A stretch of 41,183 nucleotides of DNA from Caryophanales bacterium UBA4855 (lineage in GTDB: Bacteria > Bacillota_I > Bacilli_A > RFN20 > CAG-826). Made by a program: the position numbers and the translations under genes. Of the stretch, positions 1 to 8,416 are shown piece by piece; the stretch's first letter is position 1; each line of letters begins with the position of its first letter. Location: positions 108,735 through 149,917 of the forward strand of contig DHEH01000004.1 in assembly GCA_002399785.1 (NCBI GenBank). The letters run 5' to 3'. The notes below the pieces were generated by a model. It was not told where the DNA came from. It worked only from the letters and a program-made list of their open reading frames with translations, and did no database searches.

Positions 1-6
1 CTTTGT

Positions 7-94
7 GTTTCGTTTACAACAATTTATTATTTCGAACGAAACTTTTTAAAAATTAGCCCATTTTCTTTTTGCATTAAAAAAAGTTTCGTTCGAA
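7..94. promoter_or_regulatory. Upstream DeoR-type operators (three sites)
   Basis: Three sites lie far upstream of the DeoR-family gene: GTTTCGTTTAC at 7-17, TTTCGAACGAAAC at 30-42 and GTTTCGTTCGAA at 83-94. They share the half-site GTTTCG/CGAAAC, which recurs at the DeoR promoter (210-236) and upstream of the aldolase gene (5645-5658). Repetition around a DeoR-type gene suggests that its product binds here. The sites may also serve a gene to the left of the window. No ORF is visible in 1-258. Confidence 0.6.
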
Positions 95-209
95 TAAAAT
101 TTGATCTTTTTCCGTATTAAATTAACTTATATATAAGTAAAAGAATAAATATGCATAATTCAAAAACAATAACCGTGTTCAATTTGGACAAAATAATTAT
201 TTATATTTG

Positions 210-244
210 GTTTCGTTTGCTTATTGTAAACGAAACTTTATAAT
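210..244 (+). promoter_or_regulatory. Autoregulated promoter of the DeoR-family gene
   Basis: A perfect inverted repeat, GTTTCGTTT (210-218) and AAACGAAAC (228-236), lies just before a TATAAT -10 box at 239-244. A weak -35 (TTTGCT, 216-221, 17 nt spacer) falls inside the repeat. A repressor bound here would block its own promoter. The ATG at 259 is only 14 nt beyond the -10 and has no Shine-Dalgarno. Confidence 0.65.
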
Positions 245-258
245 GCTAATATGAAGCC

Positions 259-1026
259 ATGAATAAAAGATGGTCAAAAATAATCGAAATAGTAGATGAG
301 AAGAAAAAGGTAAATGTTATTGATCTTGCTAATCTTTTAAATGTTTCGGAGGTTACGATTAGGAAAGATTTAACTCGTTTAGCAAATTCAGGCATTTTAA
401 TTCGTGAGCATGGTTATGCTCTTAAAAAAGATGATGCCGATATTCGAAACAGAATGTCAGCAAAGTTTTCTACCAAATCAAAAATAGCGAGGAAAGCTAT
501 GGAAATGATTGGTGAAAGTGAAACAGTAATGATAGGAGCTGGTTCCACTTGTGCTTTACTCGCTGAAGAAATTGCAGAAAATAAACCAAAAGTAACTATA
601 ATTACACACTCAAGTTATATTGCTGAACATGTGACTAGTGTTGGTAACAATACAATTATCCTTCTAGGTGGAGTTTATCAAAATAACTCTCAAGTCAATG
701 TTGGTCCTTTAGTTGATATCTGTGCTCGTGAATTCTATGTTGATAAAATATTTATTGGAACTGATGGATTCGAAAAAGATGTCGGTTTTATGGGAAGCGA
801 TATTCTTAGAAGTGAAGCAATTCAAACCATGAGCGAATCTGCTCGACAAACAATAATGTTGACTGATTCAAGTAAATTCCAAAAAAGAGGAACAATTGTC
901 CAATTTAAACCTTTTGATATTTCCACATTAATTACTGATGATGGAATAAGCCAAGATTTAATTGATTACTTTAAAAGATATCGTATTCAAACAATATTGG
1001 TTAAAAGAGAAGAAGAAAATAATTAA
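259..1026 (+). CDS. DeoR/GlpR-family sugar-phosphate-responsive regulator
   Basis: This is a 255-residue cytoplasmic transcription factor of the usual DeoR length. Residues ~1-57 form the winged HTH, with the signature around VSEVTIRKDLTRL and the start MNKRWSKIIEIVDEKKKV. Residues ~75-235 match the DeoR C-terminal sensor fold (GAGSTCALLAEEI, THSSYIAEH, LLGGVYQ, GTDGF, DSSKF), which binds a phosphosugar in this family. It is divergent from nothing inside the window and converges with the epimerase-like gene, their stop codons being adjacent. Its neighbours nagA, phosphofructokinase and aldolase suggest control of amino-sugar or tagatose/fructose-type phosphosugar catabolism. Copies of GTTTCG/CGAAAC before this gene and before the aldolase support auto- and cross-regulation. 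The effector cannot be read from sequence. Confidence 0.9.
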   Translation: MNKRWSKIIEIVDEKKKVNVIDLANLLNVSEVTIRKDLTRLANSGILIREHGYALKKDDADIRNRMSAKFSTKSKIARKAMEMIGESETVMIGAGSTCALLAEEIAENKPKVTIITHSSYIAEHVTSVGNNTIILLGGVYQNNSQVNVGPLVDICAREFYVDKIFIGTDGFEKDVGFMGSDILRSEAIQTMSESARQTIMLTDSSKFQKRGTIVQFKPFDISTLITDDGISQDLIDYFKRYRIQTILVKREEENN

Positions 1027-1863
1027 TCATTCAGGTTTATTAAAAGAAATAGAGTATGCAAATACTCTTTTTTTATTGCACCATTGAACGAGGTTTCTTT
1101 TTTCAAAATCAGCGGGCATATCTACATAATTTGTTTCTCCCCACCATGGTTCAACACAAATATAATCTCCACCATTTGCATTGCTCCAAACTGCGACAAG
1201 AGGAGAATTCATTTTATAAATATAAACATAATTATCTGGTTTTCCAGTATGTAAAATGTATTTGTTACTTCCTTTTGAATTATTTAAAACAACAGTTTCG
1301 TATTTTTTAAACATATCTTTTTTGATCAAAAATTTATTCCCAAGTGGCCATGTTGTAACTTCATTAACTACTAAACCTTTTTCTAAAGGATAGAATTCAG
1401 CATTAGGAATTTCTAAAGTTGCACCTTCTCCAATTAAAAATCCAGGATGACTTCCAACCATAAAGGGCATCTTTTCATTTCCGTGATTTATAACGATAAA
1501 TTTATAAAGTAAGGAATTTCCATACACTTTGTAATTAACAACAAATTCAAATTTATAAGGGTAAAGCTTTAGTGTTTCTTCGTTATATTTTAAACTCAAT
1601 TCAACTTCGGTTTTGCTTATTTGTTTTCCAATATAGGTTGCATAACGAGAAAAACCATGTTGGTTCATTTCTCTTTTGACACCTTTCATATTAGTAGTTC
1701 CGGGACCAATAATTGGAAAGATAACAACATCTTGATGAGGCCAAATATCTTTATTTCCACTCCACAAACATTCCTTTTTTCTGTTCTTGTCATAAAAGGA
1801 TTTCAACAAGGCTCCTACTTCATTTATCACAATTTTAAAATTTTTATTTTCAACAAATAGCAT
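1027..1863 (-). CDS. Aldose 1-epimerase-like protein (LacX/YeaD type)
   Basis: The 278-residue protein matches the galactose-mutarotase superfamily, which interconverts alpha and beta anomers of aldoses or hexose phosphates. Residues that fit the family's catalytic site are the His in NQHGFSR (~res 89), the His in VGSHPGF and the Glu in CVEPWWGETN near the C-terminus. The length and the EPWWG motif favour the LacX-like branch over GalM. There is no signal peptide. The ATG at 1861-1863 has a purine-rich GAAGGGA upstream. It is divergent from nagA (89 bp between) and its TGA abuts the stop of the DeoR gene. A role in feeding the correct anomer to the neighbouring sugar-phosphate enzymes is inferred. 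Confidence 0.85.
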   Translation of the reverse strand: MLFVENKNFKIVINEVGALLKSFYDKNRKKECLWSGNKDIWPHQDVVIFPIIGPGTTNMKGVKREMNQHGFSRYATYIGKQISKTEVELSLKYNEETLKLYPYKFEFVVNYKVYGNSLLYKFIVINHGNEKMPFMVGSHPGFLIGEGATLEIPNAEFYPLEKGLVVNEVTTWPLGNKFLIKKDMFKKYETVVLNNSKGSNKYILHTGKPDNYVYIYKMNSPLVAVWSNANGGDYICVEPWWGETNYVDMPADFEKRNLVQWCNKKRVFAYSISFNKPE

Positions 1864-1952
1864 ATTTATTTCCCTTCTTTTTGTTATATATTATAGTTTA
1901 AGAAGAAACGATTATTCTTTCAATACATTTAAGAAATAGGAGGAAAAATTAA

Positions 1953-3080
1953 ATGATCTATTCAAATTTAGACTTGTTATATAAAGGACAATTTCAAAAT
2001 TTAGATATCGAAGTTGATGATTCAACAGGTAGAATTTTACAAGTTGGAAAAATTAAAAAACAAGGTGAAAATTATCATAATTTAAAAGTTATTCCAGGGC
2101 TCATTGATTCACATACTCATGGTGGTGATGGATACGATTTTAATTCAGCAAAAACTCAAAAAGACCTGCAAAGGGTACTTGCTTTTTATATTAGGAATGG
2201 TGTGACTTCAGTTTTTCCTACTGTCATGACTGATAGCGATGAAACAATAAAAAGAGCATTAAAGATGGTTGCTGAACTAGCAAAAACTAATCCAATTATT
2301 CAAGGAATTCATCTTGAAGGACCATTCTTAAGTGAAGAATTTAAGGGTGCTCAACCTAAAGAATTTTTACAAGCTTTAGACATAAATAAATTTAACGAAT
2401 ATCAAGAAGCTGCTAACGGATTGATTAAATATATCACTATTTCTCCAGAACTTCCCAATACCGAGCAATTTACAAAAGACTTAATTAAACAAGGAATTCA
2501 TGTTTCTTTAGGACATAGTGGCGCAACATTTGATGAAACTACTGTCGCTGTTAAAGAAGGAGCGAATGGTTTTACTCACACAATGAATGCAATGAAACCA
2601 ATACATCAACATTCTCCTTCTATATTAAGTGCCGCAACTTATTATGATAAATGTTATTGTGAATTAATCCTTGATGGAATTCACGTTCACCCAGAAATGG
2701 TTTTATGGTTAACACACATCAAAACTTACAAAAAAATTGTCGGAGTCACTGATTCACTAATGTCAGCCGGACTTCCAAATGGAGATTATTTTATCGGTTC
2801 TACTCCTATCACTGTTAAAGATGGCGATTGTAAAATTACCGGAACGAATACTCGTGCCGGAAGTACTTTAAAAGCTATTGACGGTTATAAAAACTTTAAG
2901 AAATTTACCGGATTAGGAGATGTTGAAGCAAGTGATGTTTGGTCCAAGAATGTCGCTAAAATGTTGAAACTAGATAACGACATCGGAACTATTGAGGTTG
3001 GTACTTATGCTAACTTTATTGCTCTTGATGAAAACGACAATATAGTTCATAGTTATATCCGTGGCGTTAAACAATTTTAA
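1953..3080 (+). CDS. nagA: N-acetylglucosamine-6-phosphate deacetylase (or GalNAc-6-P homologue)
   Basis: The 375-residue amidohydrolase removes acetate from N-acetylhexosamine-6-phosphate in the cytoplasm. Visible NagA motifs are GLIDSHTHGGDGYDF (metal site, ~res 49-63), HLEGPFL (metal-binding Glu), LGHSGAT, FTHTMNAM, DGIHVHPE and the catalytic Asp in GVTDSL. The length is normal. A strong AGGAGG site precedes the ATG. It runs directly into the phosphofructokinase gene with a 12 bp gap. No deaminase (nagB) is present. Pairing with a DeoR regulator and an aldolase resembles GalNAc (aga-type) loci, so GalNAc-6-P is a possible substrate; sequence alone does not decide. Confidence 0.92.
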   Translation: MIYSNLDLLYKGQFQNLDIEVDDSTGRILQVGKIKKQGENYHNLKVIPGLIDSHTHGGDGYDFNSAKTQKDLQRVLAFYIRNGVTSVFPTVMTDSDETIKRALKMVAELAKTNPIIQGIHLEGPFLSEEFKGAQPKEFLQALDINKFNEYQEAANGLIKYITISPELPNTEQFTKDLIKQGIHVSLGHSGATFDETTVAVKEGANGFTHTMNAMKPIHQHSPSILSAATYYDKCYCELILDGIHVHPEMVLWLTHIKTYKKIVGVTDSLMSAGLPNGDYFIGSTPITVKDGDCKITGTNTRAGSTLKAIDGYKNFKKFTGLGDVEASDVWSKNVAKMLKLDNDIGTIEVGTYANFIALDENDNIVHSYIRGVKQF

Positions 3081-3092
3081 GGAGAATAAAGA

Positions 3093-4253
3093 ATGAAGAA
3101 TATCATTATTGCTCATGGTGGAGCACCTACAGCAGTCATCAATGCTTCTTTAGCTGGTGCAATTGATGAAATAAAAAAGAGTGGTTTTGATGGCAAAATT
3201 TTTGCTGCAAGATACGGAAGTAAAGGGCTCTTTACAGGGGATTTTATAGATTTAACCGACACAAGCGATGAAGAAATCGCTCGTTTAATTAAGACTCCTG
3301 GATCGGCAATTGGTTCTTCAAGATTCCCTCTTTATGATGAAGAATACGAACAAATTGTAGATAACCTTATTAAAAATAATATTGGATATTTATTATTCAC
3401 TGGTGGAAACGGTTCAATGGATGGACTTGGTAAAATCTATGAACACGCTTTAAAAAGAAACACCACTATTTCCTGTATTGGAATCCCTAAAACAATAGAT
3501 AACGACATAAAAGTTACTGATCATGCACCTGGATTTGCCAGTGCTGCTAGATTCATGGCTCAGACATGTAGAGATTGCGCTCAAGATGTAAAAGGTTTAC
3601 CAATTCATGTTGTTATTGTCGAAGCTATGGGAAGAAACGCAGGTTGGTTAACAGCAAGTGCCGCTTTAGCTAGAAATAATAAAAACGATGGTCCACATTT
3701 AATATATTTACCAGAAGTTCCATTTGATGAAGAACAATTTTTAAAAGATGTCAAAGAAATGCACGAAAAATATGGTGGCGTTTTAATTGTCGCTAGCGAA
3801 GGAATTAAAGATAAAAATGGTGATCCTGTTTGTAAAGCCAAAAATTCTACCTCAAGAAGTAGTTATTTTGGCGAAGTCGCTAGTTATTTAGCCACTTTAG
3901 TTACTGAAAAACTTGGTATTAAAGCCCGTGGCGAAAAACCTGGAATCATCGGAAGATGTAACTCCTCTTGCGCTAGTGAAATTGACCGCAAAGAAGCATT
4001 CTTAATGGGAAAAACCGCTGCAAAAGCCGTCTTAAATGGTAAAAATGGCTTTATGGCTGGAATAGAAAGAATTTCTACTGAACCATACGAAATTAAACCA
4101 ATTTTAATTCCTATTGAAGATGTTATGTTAGTTGAAGCAAAACTTCCTAATAAATATATTGCTGAAAACGGACACGATGTTACAGATGAGTTTGTTGAAT
4201 GGTTAAGGCCTTTAGTTGGTGATTTATCAGACGATATTTCATTCCTTGATTAA
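3093..4253 (+). CDS. 6-phosphofructokinase, PPi/ATP-ambiguous subtype
   Basis: The 386-residue PFK-family protein phosphorylates fructose-6-phosphate (or tagatose-6-P in some relatives). N-terminal HGGAPTAVINASL replaces the classic GGDAPG loop, as in diphosphate-type PFKs. The catalytic segment GIPKTIDNDI (~res 131-140) holds the TIDND motif and a Lys where ATP-PFKs of the bacterial PfkA type have Gly. GGNGSMDG (~res 107-114) keeps Gly where PPi enzymes usually have Asp. The mix of Lys and Gly makes the phosphoryl donor uncertain; some ATP enzymes of the long group share it. An AAGGAG site lies 12 bp after nagA, so the two are co-transcribed. A copy of the dispersed repeat and a terminator follow. 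Confidence 0.88.
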   Translation: MKNIIIAHGGAPTAVINASLAGAIDEIKKSGFDGKIFAARYGSKGLFTGDFIDLTDTSDEEIARLIKTPGSAIGSSRFPLYDEEYEQIVDNLIKNNIGYLLFTGGNGSMDGLGKIYEHALKRNTTISCIGIPKTIDNDIKVTDHAPGFASAARFMAQTCRDCAQDVKGLPIHVVIVEAMGRNAGWLTASAALARNNKNDGPHLIYLPEVPFDEEQFLKDVKEMHEKYGGVLIVASEGIKDKNGDPVCKAKNSTSRSSYFGEVASYLATLVTEKLGIKARGEKPGIIGRCNSSCASEIDRKEAFLMGKTAAKAVLNGKNGFMAGIERISTEPYEIKPILIPIEDVMLVEAKLPNKYIAENGHDVTDEFVEWLRPLVGDLSDDISFLD

Positions 4254-4255
4254 TC

Positions 4256-4283
4256 AATATCCCTTGCCAATCCCCACTATTTT
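4256..4283 (+). repeat. Dispersed 3'-end repeat, copy 1
   Basis: The copy begins 2 nt after the phosphofructokinase stop and reads ATCCCTTGCCAATCCCCAC then TATTTT in the sense direction of that gene. The closest relatives in the window are the copies at 11382, 18192 and 27800. Confidence 0.85.
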
Positions 4284-4290
4284 ATTAAAA

Positions 4291-4319
4291 TAGCCATGAA
4301 AATTATTTATGGCTTTTTA
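4291..4319 (+). terminator. Rho-independent terminator after nagA-pfk
   Basis: Stem AGCCAT (4292-4297) pairs with ATGGCT (4309-4314) and is followed by five T. It lies directly after repeat copy 1 and closes the nagA-phosphofructokinase transcript. Confidence 0.7.
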
Positions 4320-4380
4320 TATAGTTTTTGTGATTATAATTTAATACACACTCTTTGATATTTACTTATTTTATTAAACT

Positions 4381-4408
4381 AAAAGGGTAAGAATAATCTT
4401 ACCCCATT
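4381..4408 (-). terminator. Terminator after the aldolase gene
   Basis: A perfect 8 bp stem, GGGTAAGA (4385-4392) with TCTTACCC (4397-4404) and a 4 nt loop, is flanked by AAAA and TTTT. It could act in both directions and lies between the convergent phosphofructokinase and aldolase genes. Confidence 0.75.
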
Positions 4409-4441
4409 TTCGTTTCAAAATTTTTAAACTATAAATTATTT

Positions 4442-5575
4442 TTATAGAACGTTTTTCATCTCATCTAAAGATTTACATTCAATAAAATCAGCATCACCAA
4501 CATCACCAAAATTAACAGAAGCTGGAATAACAATCTCATCAATTGCTTGTGCCATTAATGCCTTCATAACTAAAGATTCTTCTGTATCTTTAGCACCATT
4601 AACGATTTGATCCATGATTGGAGTTAAGTAATATCTATAATCGAAATTCTCTGGTTTAGCTAAAATCAATTGATAAATTTTAGAATTTTGTTTTTCTGGA
4701 TTATTTTTAAAATATTCTAAGACATTTCTAAATGTTGATAAACGAATATCAGTATCCATATTAATCTTTGAAATACCTGCAGGAATAACTTCTTTAAGTT
4801 GTTCCATAGGGATTCCGTGTCCACTAACTTTACCGCCTAAGTGCATTAATTTCACCAACGATATATTGTGGAACAAGGCTTGATCCGTGAGAAACTAAAT
4901 TTCCTTTAATTAAAGCATGTCTAAGATTTTCCATACTTGCAATTGCAATTTCTTTTCTTAATTTAACATTGTCGCCTTTAACTGCACCATGTTTGGTTCC
5001 ATAACTTATTGCTAACGAATCAACATTAGTTCTTTTAAAGAAATCAACTACTAAGCATTGGATTAGTATAACTTGAATTCATTGCAAAAACGTCATCTTC
5101 AACACCAGCAAGAACACCTAATTCAGCTTCAACAGAAACACCGTGTCTATGAGCATATTTAGTTACTTTTCTAGCTAAAGCAACGTTTTCTTCGTATGGA
5201 AGTGAACTTCCATCGATCATGACACTAGAGAAATCCTGCATCAATACATAAGCTTACAAGATTCATAACTTCTTCCGTGATCTAAATGAAGGCAAACTGG
5301 AATAGTTGCATTAGCAGCCATTTTTTTAACAGCCTTTAGCTATACGTTTTGCACCAACCTTTCTTTTCTTCCATTGTTCCCTGAATGTAATTAACATTTC
5401 CGCCAATGAAAGCAAGTCCTGGTTCAGCAACTTGAATGATAGCAGCACTTCTAATTCTTTCTAATGCTTTAATGATATCTTCAGCTTGGGAAGGCATATT
5501 AACATTAAAAGCACCATGAGCAATTCCGTTTTTAGTACTATAGTCTAAAATTGGTTTTATGGGATTATATGACAT
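4442..5575 (-). pseudogene. fba: Class II fructose/tagatose-bisphosphate aldolase, frame broken by six +1 indels
   Basis: This is a zinc-dependent class II aldolase, cleaving a ketose-bisphosphate into glyceraldehyde-3-P and DHAP. The three open pieces (5575-5336, 5244-5044, 4876-4442) belong to one protein. Removing one base at each of six places gives a continuous 375-residue frame with all the family's metal and phosphate motifs: CLHLDHG, EAELG, ISYGTKHG, LVSHGSS and KINMDTDIRL. The extra bases lie at about 5345 and 5333 (GG for G), 5248 and 5234 (in CTTATG and TTTCTC), 5052 (CTTAGTA) and 4848 (CTTAGGC). The six add to 0 mod 3, so start and end share a frame. The ATG at 5575 has an AGAGGT site and an upstream DeoR-type operator. 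Almost no other damage is seen, so sequencing error or very recent decay is likelier than old decay. Confidence 0.8.
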
Positions 5576-5644
5576 AATTTTTACCTCTTACTTCATTGAT
5601 TTTATCACATCCAAATAGCACAAAATAAAATATTAATAGCCTTA

Positions 5645-5658
5645 GTTTCGAACGAAAA
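5645..5658. promoter_or_regulatory. DeoR-type operator upstream of the aldolase gene
   Basis: GTTTCGAACGAAAA has the same half-sites (TTTCG, CGAAA, 2 bp apart) as 30-42 and 83-94 and lies 70 bp before the aldolase ATG. This ties the aldolase gene to the DeoR regulator 5 kb away. Confidence 0.6.
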
Positions 5659-5727
5659 TAAAAAATTAACATTCGTAAGTATTTTTAATTTTTTTAGATA
5701 TTTCTTTAATATTATCTATTTTTCCAT

Positions 5728-5757
5728 CAAAAAAGCCTTTTTTACAAGGCTTTTTAT
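5728..5757 (-). terminator. Terminator after adhE
   Basis: A 10 bp stem, AAAAAGCCTT with AAGGCTTTTT around a 6 nt loop, is followed in the minus direction by a T run. It ends the rex-adhE transcript. Confidence 0.8.
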
Positions 5758-5766
5758 CAAATTCAA

Positions 5767-8397
5767 CTATTTATTATTTGGCTTCTTTTCCATGAAGTTT
5801 CCGTAATAAGCATCTTTAAGGATTTGAATTAAATCTTTAACAAGTGGAACTCTTGGATTAGCTGGAATACATTGATCTTCATAAGCTTCATAAGCTAACT
5901 TTTCAACATTATCCATAAATTCTTTCTCTGGAACTCCTTGAGCTTGAAGAGATGGTTTTTCACCAATTTCAACACTTAAGTTATAGCAAGCTTCAGCAAA
6001 AGCTTCGACACCTTCAGCATCAGTTTTAAATTTTAAACCAATGTTTTTAGCTAATTTAGCATACTTCTTATCTGCTTCATAAACATTGTACTTTGGCCAT
6101 GTATTAAGTTTTTGTGGAACTTGACCATTGTATCTAATGCAGTATGGAAGAAGGATACCGATAATTCTTCCGTGTGGAATTCTATAATAGGCACCAACTT
6201 TATGAGCTAAAGCGTGAACAATTCCTAAGAAAGCGTTTGCGAATGCCATACCAGCAATTGTGGCAGCATTATGCATTTTTTCTCTAGCAACTAACTCATT
6301 TTTGCCATCTTTAACTGTTAATGGTAAATAATTAAATACTAATTCAATAGCTTTTTCTGCAAGTCCATCAGTAAAATCACTAGCTAACATCGAAACATAG
6401 GCTTCAACAGCATGACATAAGACATCAAGTCCAGTATCAGCTGTAACTTGAGCAGGTAAGTTAGTTGTAAATTCAGGATCGATAATTGCAATACTTGGAG
6501 TTAAAGAATAATCGGTAAGAGGATATTTCTTGTTGTGTTCATGATCACTAATAACAGCAAATGGAGAAACTTCACTTCCAGTTCCGCTAGTTGTAGGAAT
6601 ACAAATTAACTTTGTTTCTTTTCCTAATTGTGGGAACTTAAAGGCTCTCTTTCTTATATCCATAAACTTTTGTTTAATATCATCAAAGTTGACATCAGGG
6701 TTTTCATAGAATAACCACATACCTTTAGCGGCATCCATAACTGAACCGCCACCTAAAGCAATAATTGTGTCTGGTTTGAATTCGTTCATTAAACTGACGC
6801 CTTGTCTAACTGTTTTAATATCTGGATCAGGTTCGACTGATGTAAATAATTGAATAGATACATCATTACGTCTTAATTTTAATTGATCAACAATCTTCAT
6901 TAAGAAACCTAATTTAACCATCGATTCGTCAGAAACGATGAAGACTTTAGAAATATCTTTGCAATCAACTAAATATTGAATACTGTTTCTTTCAAAATAA
7001 ATTTTTCCTGGAACCTTAAACCATTGCATATTGTTTCTCCTCTTTCCGATTCTCTTAATATTAATTAAATTAATAGCACCAACATTTCCGCTAACTGAAT
7101 TGTGTCCATAAGAACCACAACCTAAAGTCATACTTGGAATAAAAGAGTTATAAATATTACCGATTCCACCGAATGAAGTTGGAGAATTCCAAATAATTCT
7201 ACAAGCTTCAAGTCTAACACCAAATTTATCAACCAATTCTTTATTAGCAGTATGAATACAAGCACTATGTCCTAATCCACCTTCTTCAACCATTTGTTCA
7301 GCTTTTGCAAATCCGTCATCAGTTGACTTTGATTTACAAATGCCTAAAACTGGAGATAATTTTTCTCTACTCATTGGTTCGTCCATACCGATATGATCGA
7401 TTTCAACCAATAAAATTGGAGTCTTTTCAGGAACTTCAAAACCAGCTTCGTGAGCAATTTCAACAGCTGGATGTCCAACTAATCCACTAAATAAAGCAGT
7501 AGATTTTCCGTCTGGTGTTGGTCTAAACATATATTTTTCTAATAATGCTTTTTCTTTGGCGTTACAAAGATAAGCGCCATATCTTTCGATATCTTTAATG
7601 AATTCAGCATAGATTTCTTTATCAATAATAGCAACTTGTTCACTTGCACAAACCATACCGTTATCAAATGCTTTACTCATCAAAATATCATTAGCAGCTT
7701 GAGCAACATTGCATGTTTTTTCAACATATGCTGGAACATTTCCGGCTCCAACGCCTAATGCAGGTTTTCCACAACTATAGGCTTCTCTAACCATAGCATT
7801 TCCACCAGTAGCTAAAATTGTAGCAATTCCTGGATGATGCATTAAGCACTTTGTGGCATCAAGACTTGGATGAGCAACAAATTGAACACAATTTTTTGGT
7901 GCTCCAGCAGCAACAGCCGCATCTTCAATAATTTTTGCAGTTTCAACACAACATTTTTGAGCATTTGGATGGAAACCAAAAATAATTGGATTTCTTGTCT
8001 TTAAACTAATTAAAGATTTAAAAATGACAGTACTTGTTGGATTAGTAACAGGAGTAACTCCACAAATAACTCCAAGTGGATCACCGATTTCAGTGATTCC
8101 AGTTACTGGATCGTCATTGATGATGCCACAAGTTCTTAAGTGTCTCATGTTATTAACAACATATTCACATGCAAATAAATTTTTAGTACATTTATCTTCA
8201 AAAACACCTCTATGTGTCTCTTCGTAAGCTAAACGAGCTAAATATTCGTGATGATCAAGAACCGCACAACTAACTTTAGCAACTATGTAGTCAACTTGCT
8301 CTTGATTTAATTTTCGAAATTCTTCTAAACAAACTTGGCCTTTACTAACAAGATCATTAATCTCTTGTTCTACTTCTTTTGGATACATTTCACCCAT
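5767..8397 (-). CDS. adhE: Bifunctional acetaldehyde-CoA/alcohol dehydrogenase
   Basis: The 876-residue cytoplasmic enzyme reduces acetyl-CoA to acetaldehyde and then ethanol, reoxidising two NADH. Residues ~1-440 are the CoA-acylating aldehyde dehydrogenase domain; the catalytic Cys lies in NGMVCASEQ and the NAD region in ILATGGNAMVREAYS. Residues ~460-870 are the iron-dependent alcohol dehydrogenase with GGGSVMDAAKGMW, TTSGTGSE and the iron ligands in GLDVLCHAVEAY, HALAHKVGAYY and PHGR. The open frame extends 27 codons further upstream into rex, but MGEMYPKE at 8397 has AGGAG 9 nt before it and fits family length, so it is chosen. It begins 19 bp after the rex stop, a classic rex-adhE operon. 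No frame damage is seen. Confidence 0.95.
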   Translation of the reverse strand: MGEMYPKEVEQEINDLVSKGQVCLEEFRKLNQEQVDYIVAKVSCAVLDHHEYLARLAYEETHRGVFEDKCTKNLFACEYVVNNMRHLRTCGIINDDPVTGITEIGDPLGVICGVTPVTNPTSTVIFKSLISLKTRNPIIFGFHPNAQKCCVETAKIIEDAAVAAGAPKNCVQFVAHPSLDATKCLMHHPGIATILATGGNAMVREAYSCGKPALGVGAGNVPAYVEKTCNVAQAANDILMSKAFDNGMVCASEQVAIIDKEIYAEFIKDIERYGAYLCNAKEKALLEKYMFRPTPDGKSTALFSGLVGHPAVEIAHEAGFEVPEKTPILLVEIDHIGMDEPMSREKLSPVLGICKSKSTDDGFAKAEQMVEEGGLGHSACIHTANKELVDKFGVRLEACRIIWNSPTSFGGIGNIYNSFIPSMTLGCGSYGHNSVSGNVGAINLINIKRIGKRRNNMQWFKVPGKIYFERNSIQYLVDCKDISKVFIVSDESMVKLGFLMKIVDQLKLRRNDVSIQLFTSVEPDPDIKTVRQGVSLMNEFKPDTIIALGGGSVMDAAKGMWLFYENPDVNFDDIKQKFMDIRKRAFKFPQLGKETKLICIPTTSGTGSEVSPFAVISDHEHNKKYPLTDYSLTPSIAIIDPEFTTNLPAQVTADTGLDVLCHAVEAYVSMLASDFTDGLAEKAIELVFNYLPLTVKDGKNELVAREKMHNAATIAGMAFANAFLGIVHALAHKVGAYYRIPHGRIIGILLPYCIRYNGQVPQKLNTWPKYNVYEADKKYAKLAKNIGLKFKTDAEGVEAFAEACYNLSVEIGEKPSLQAQGVPEKEFMDNVEKLAYEAYEDQCIPANPRVPLVKDLIQILKDAYYGNFMEKKPNNK

Positions 8398-8416
8398 ATT
8401 TTTTCTCCTATTTAAT

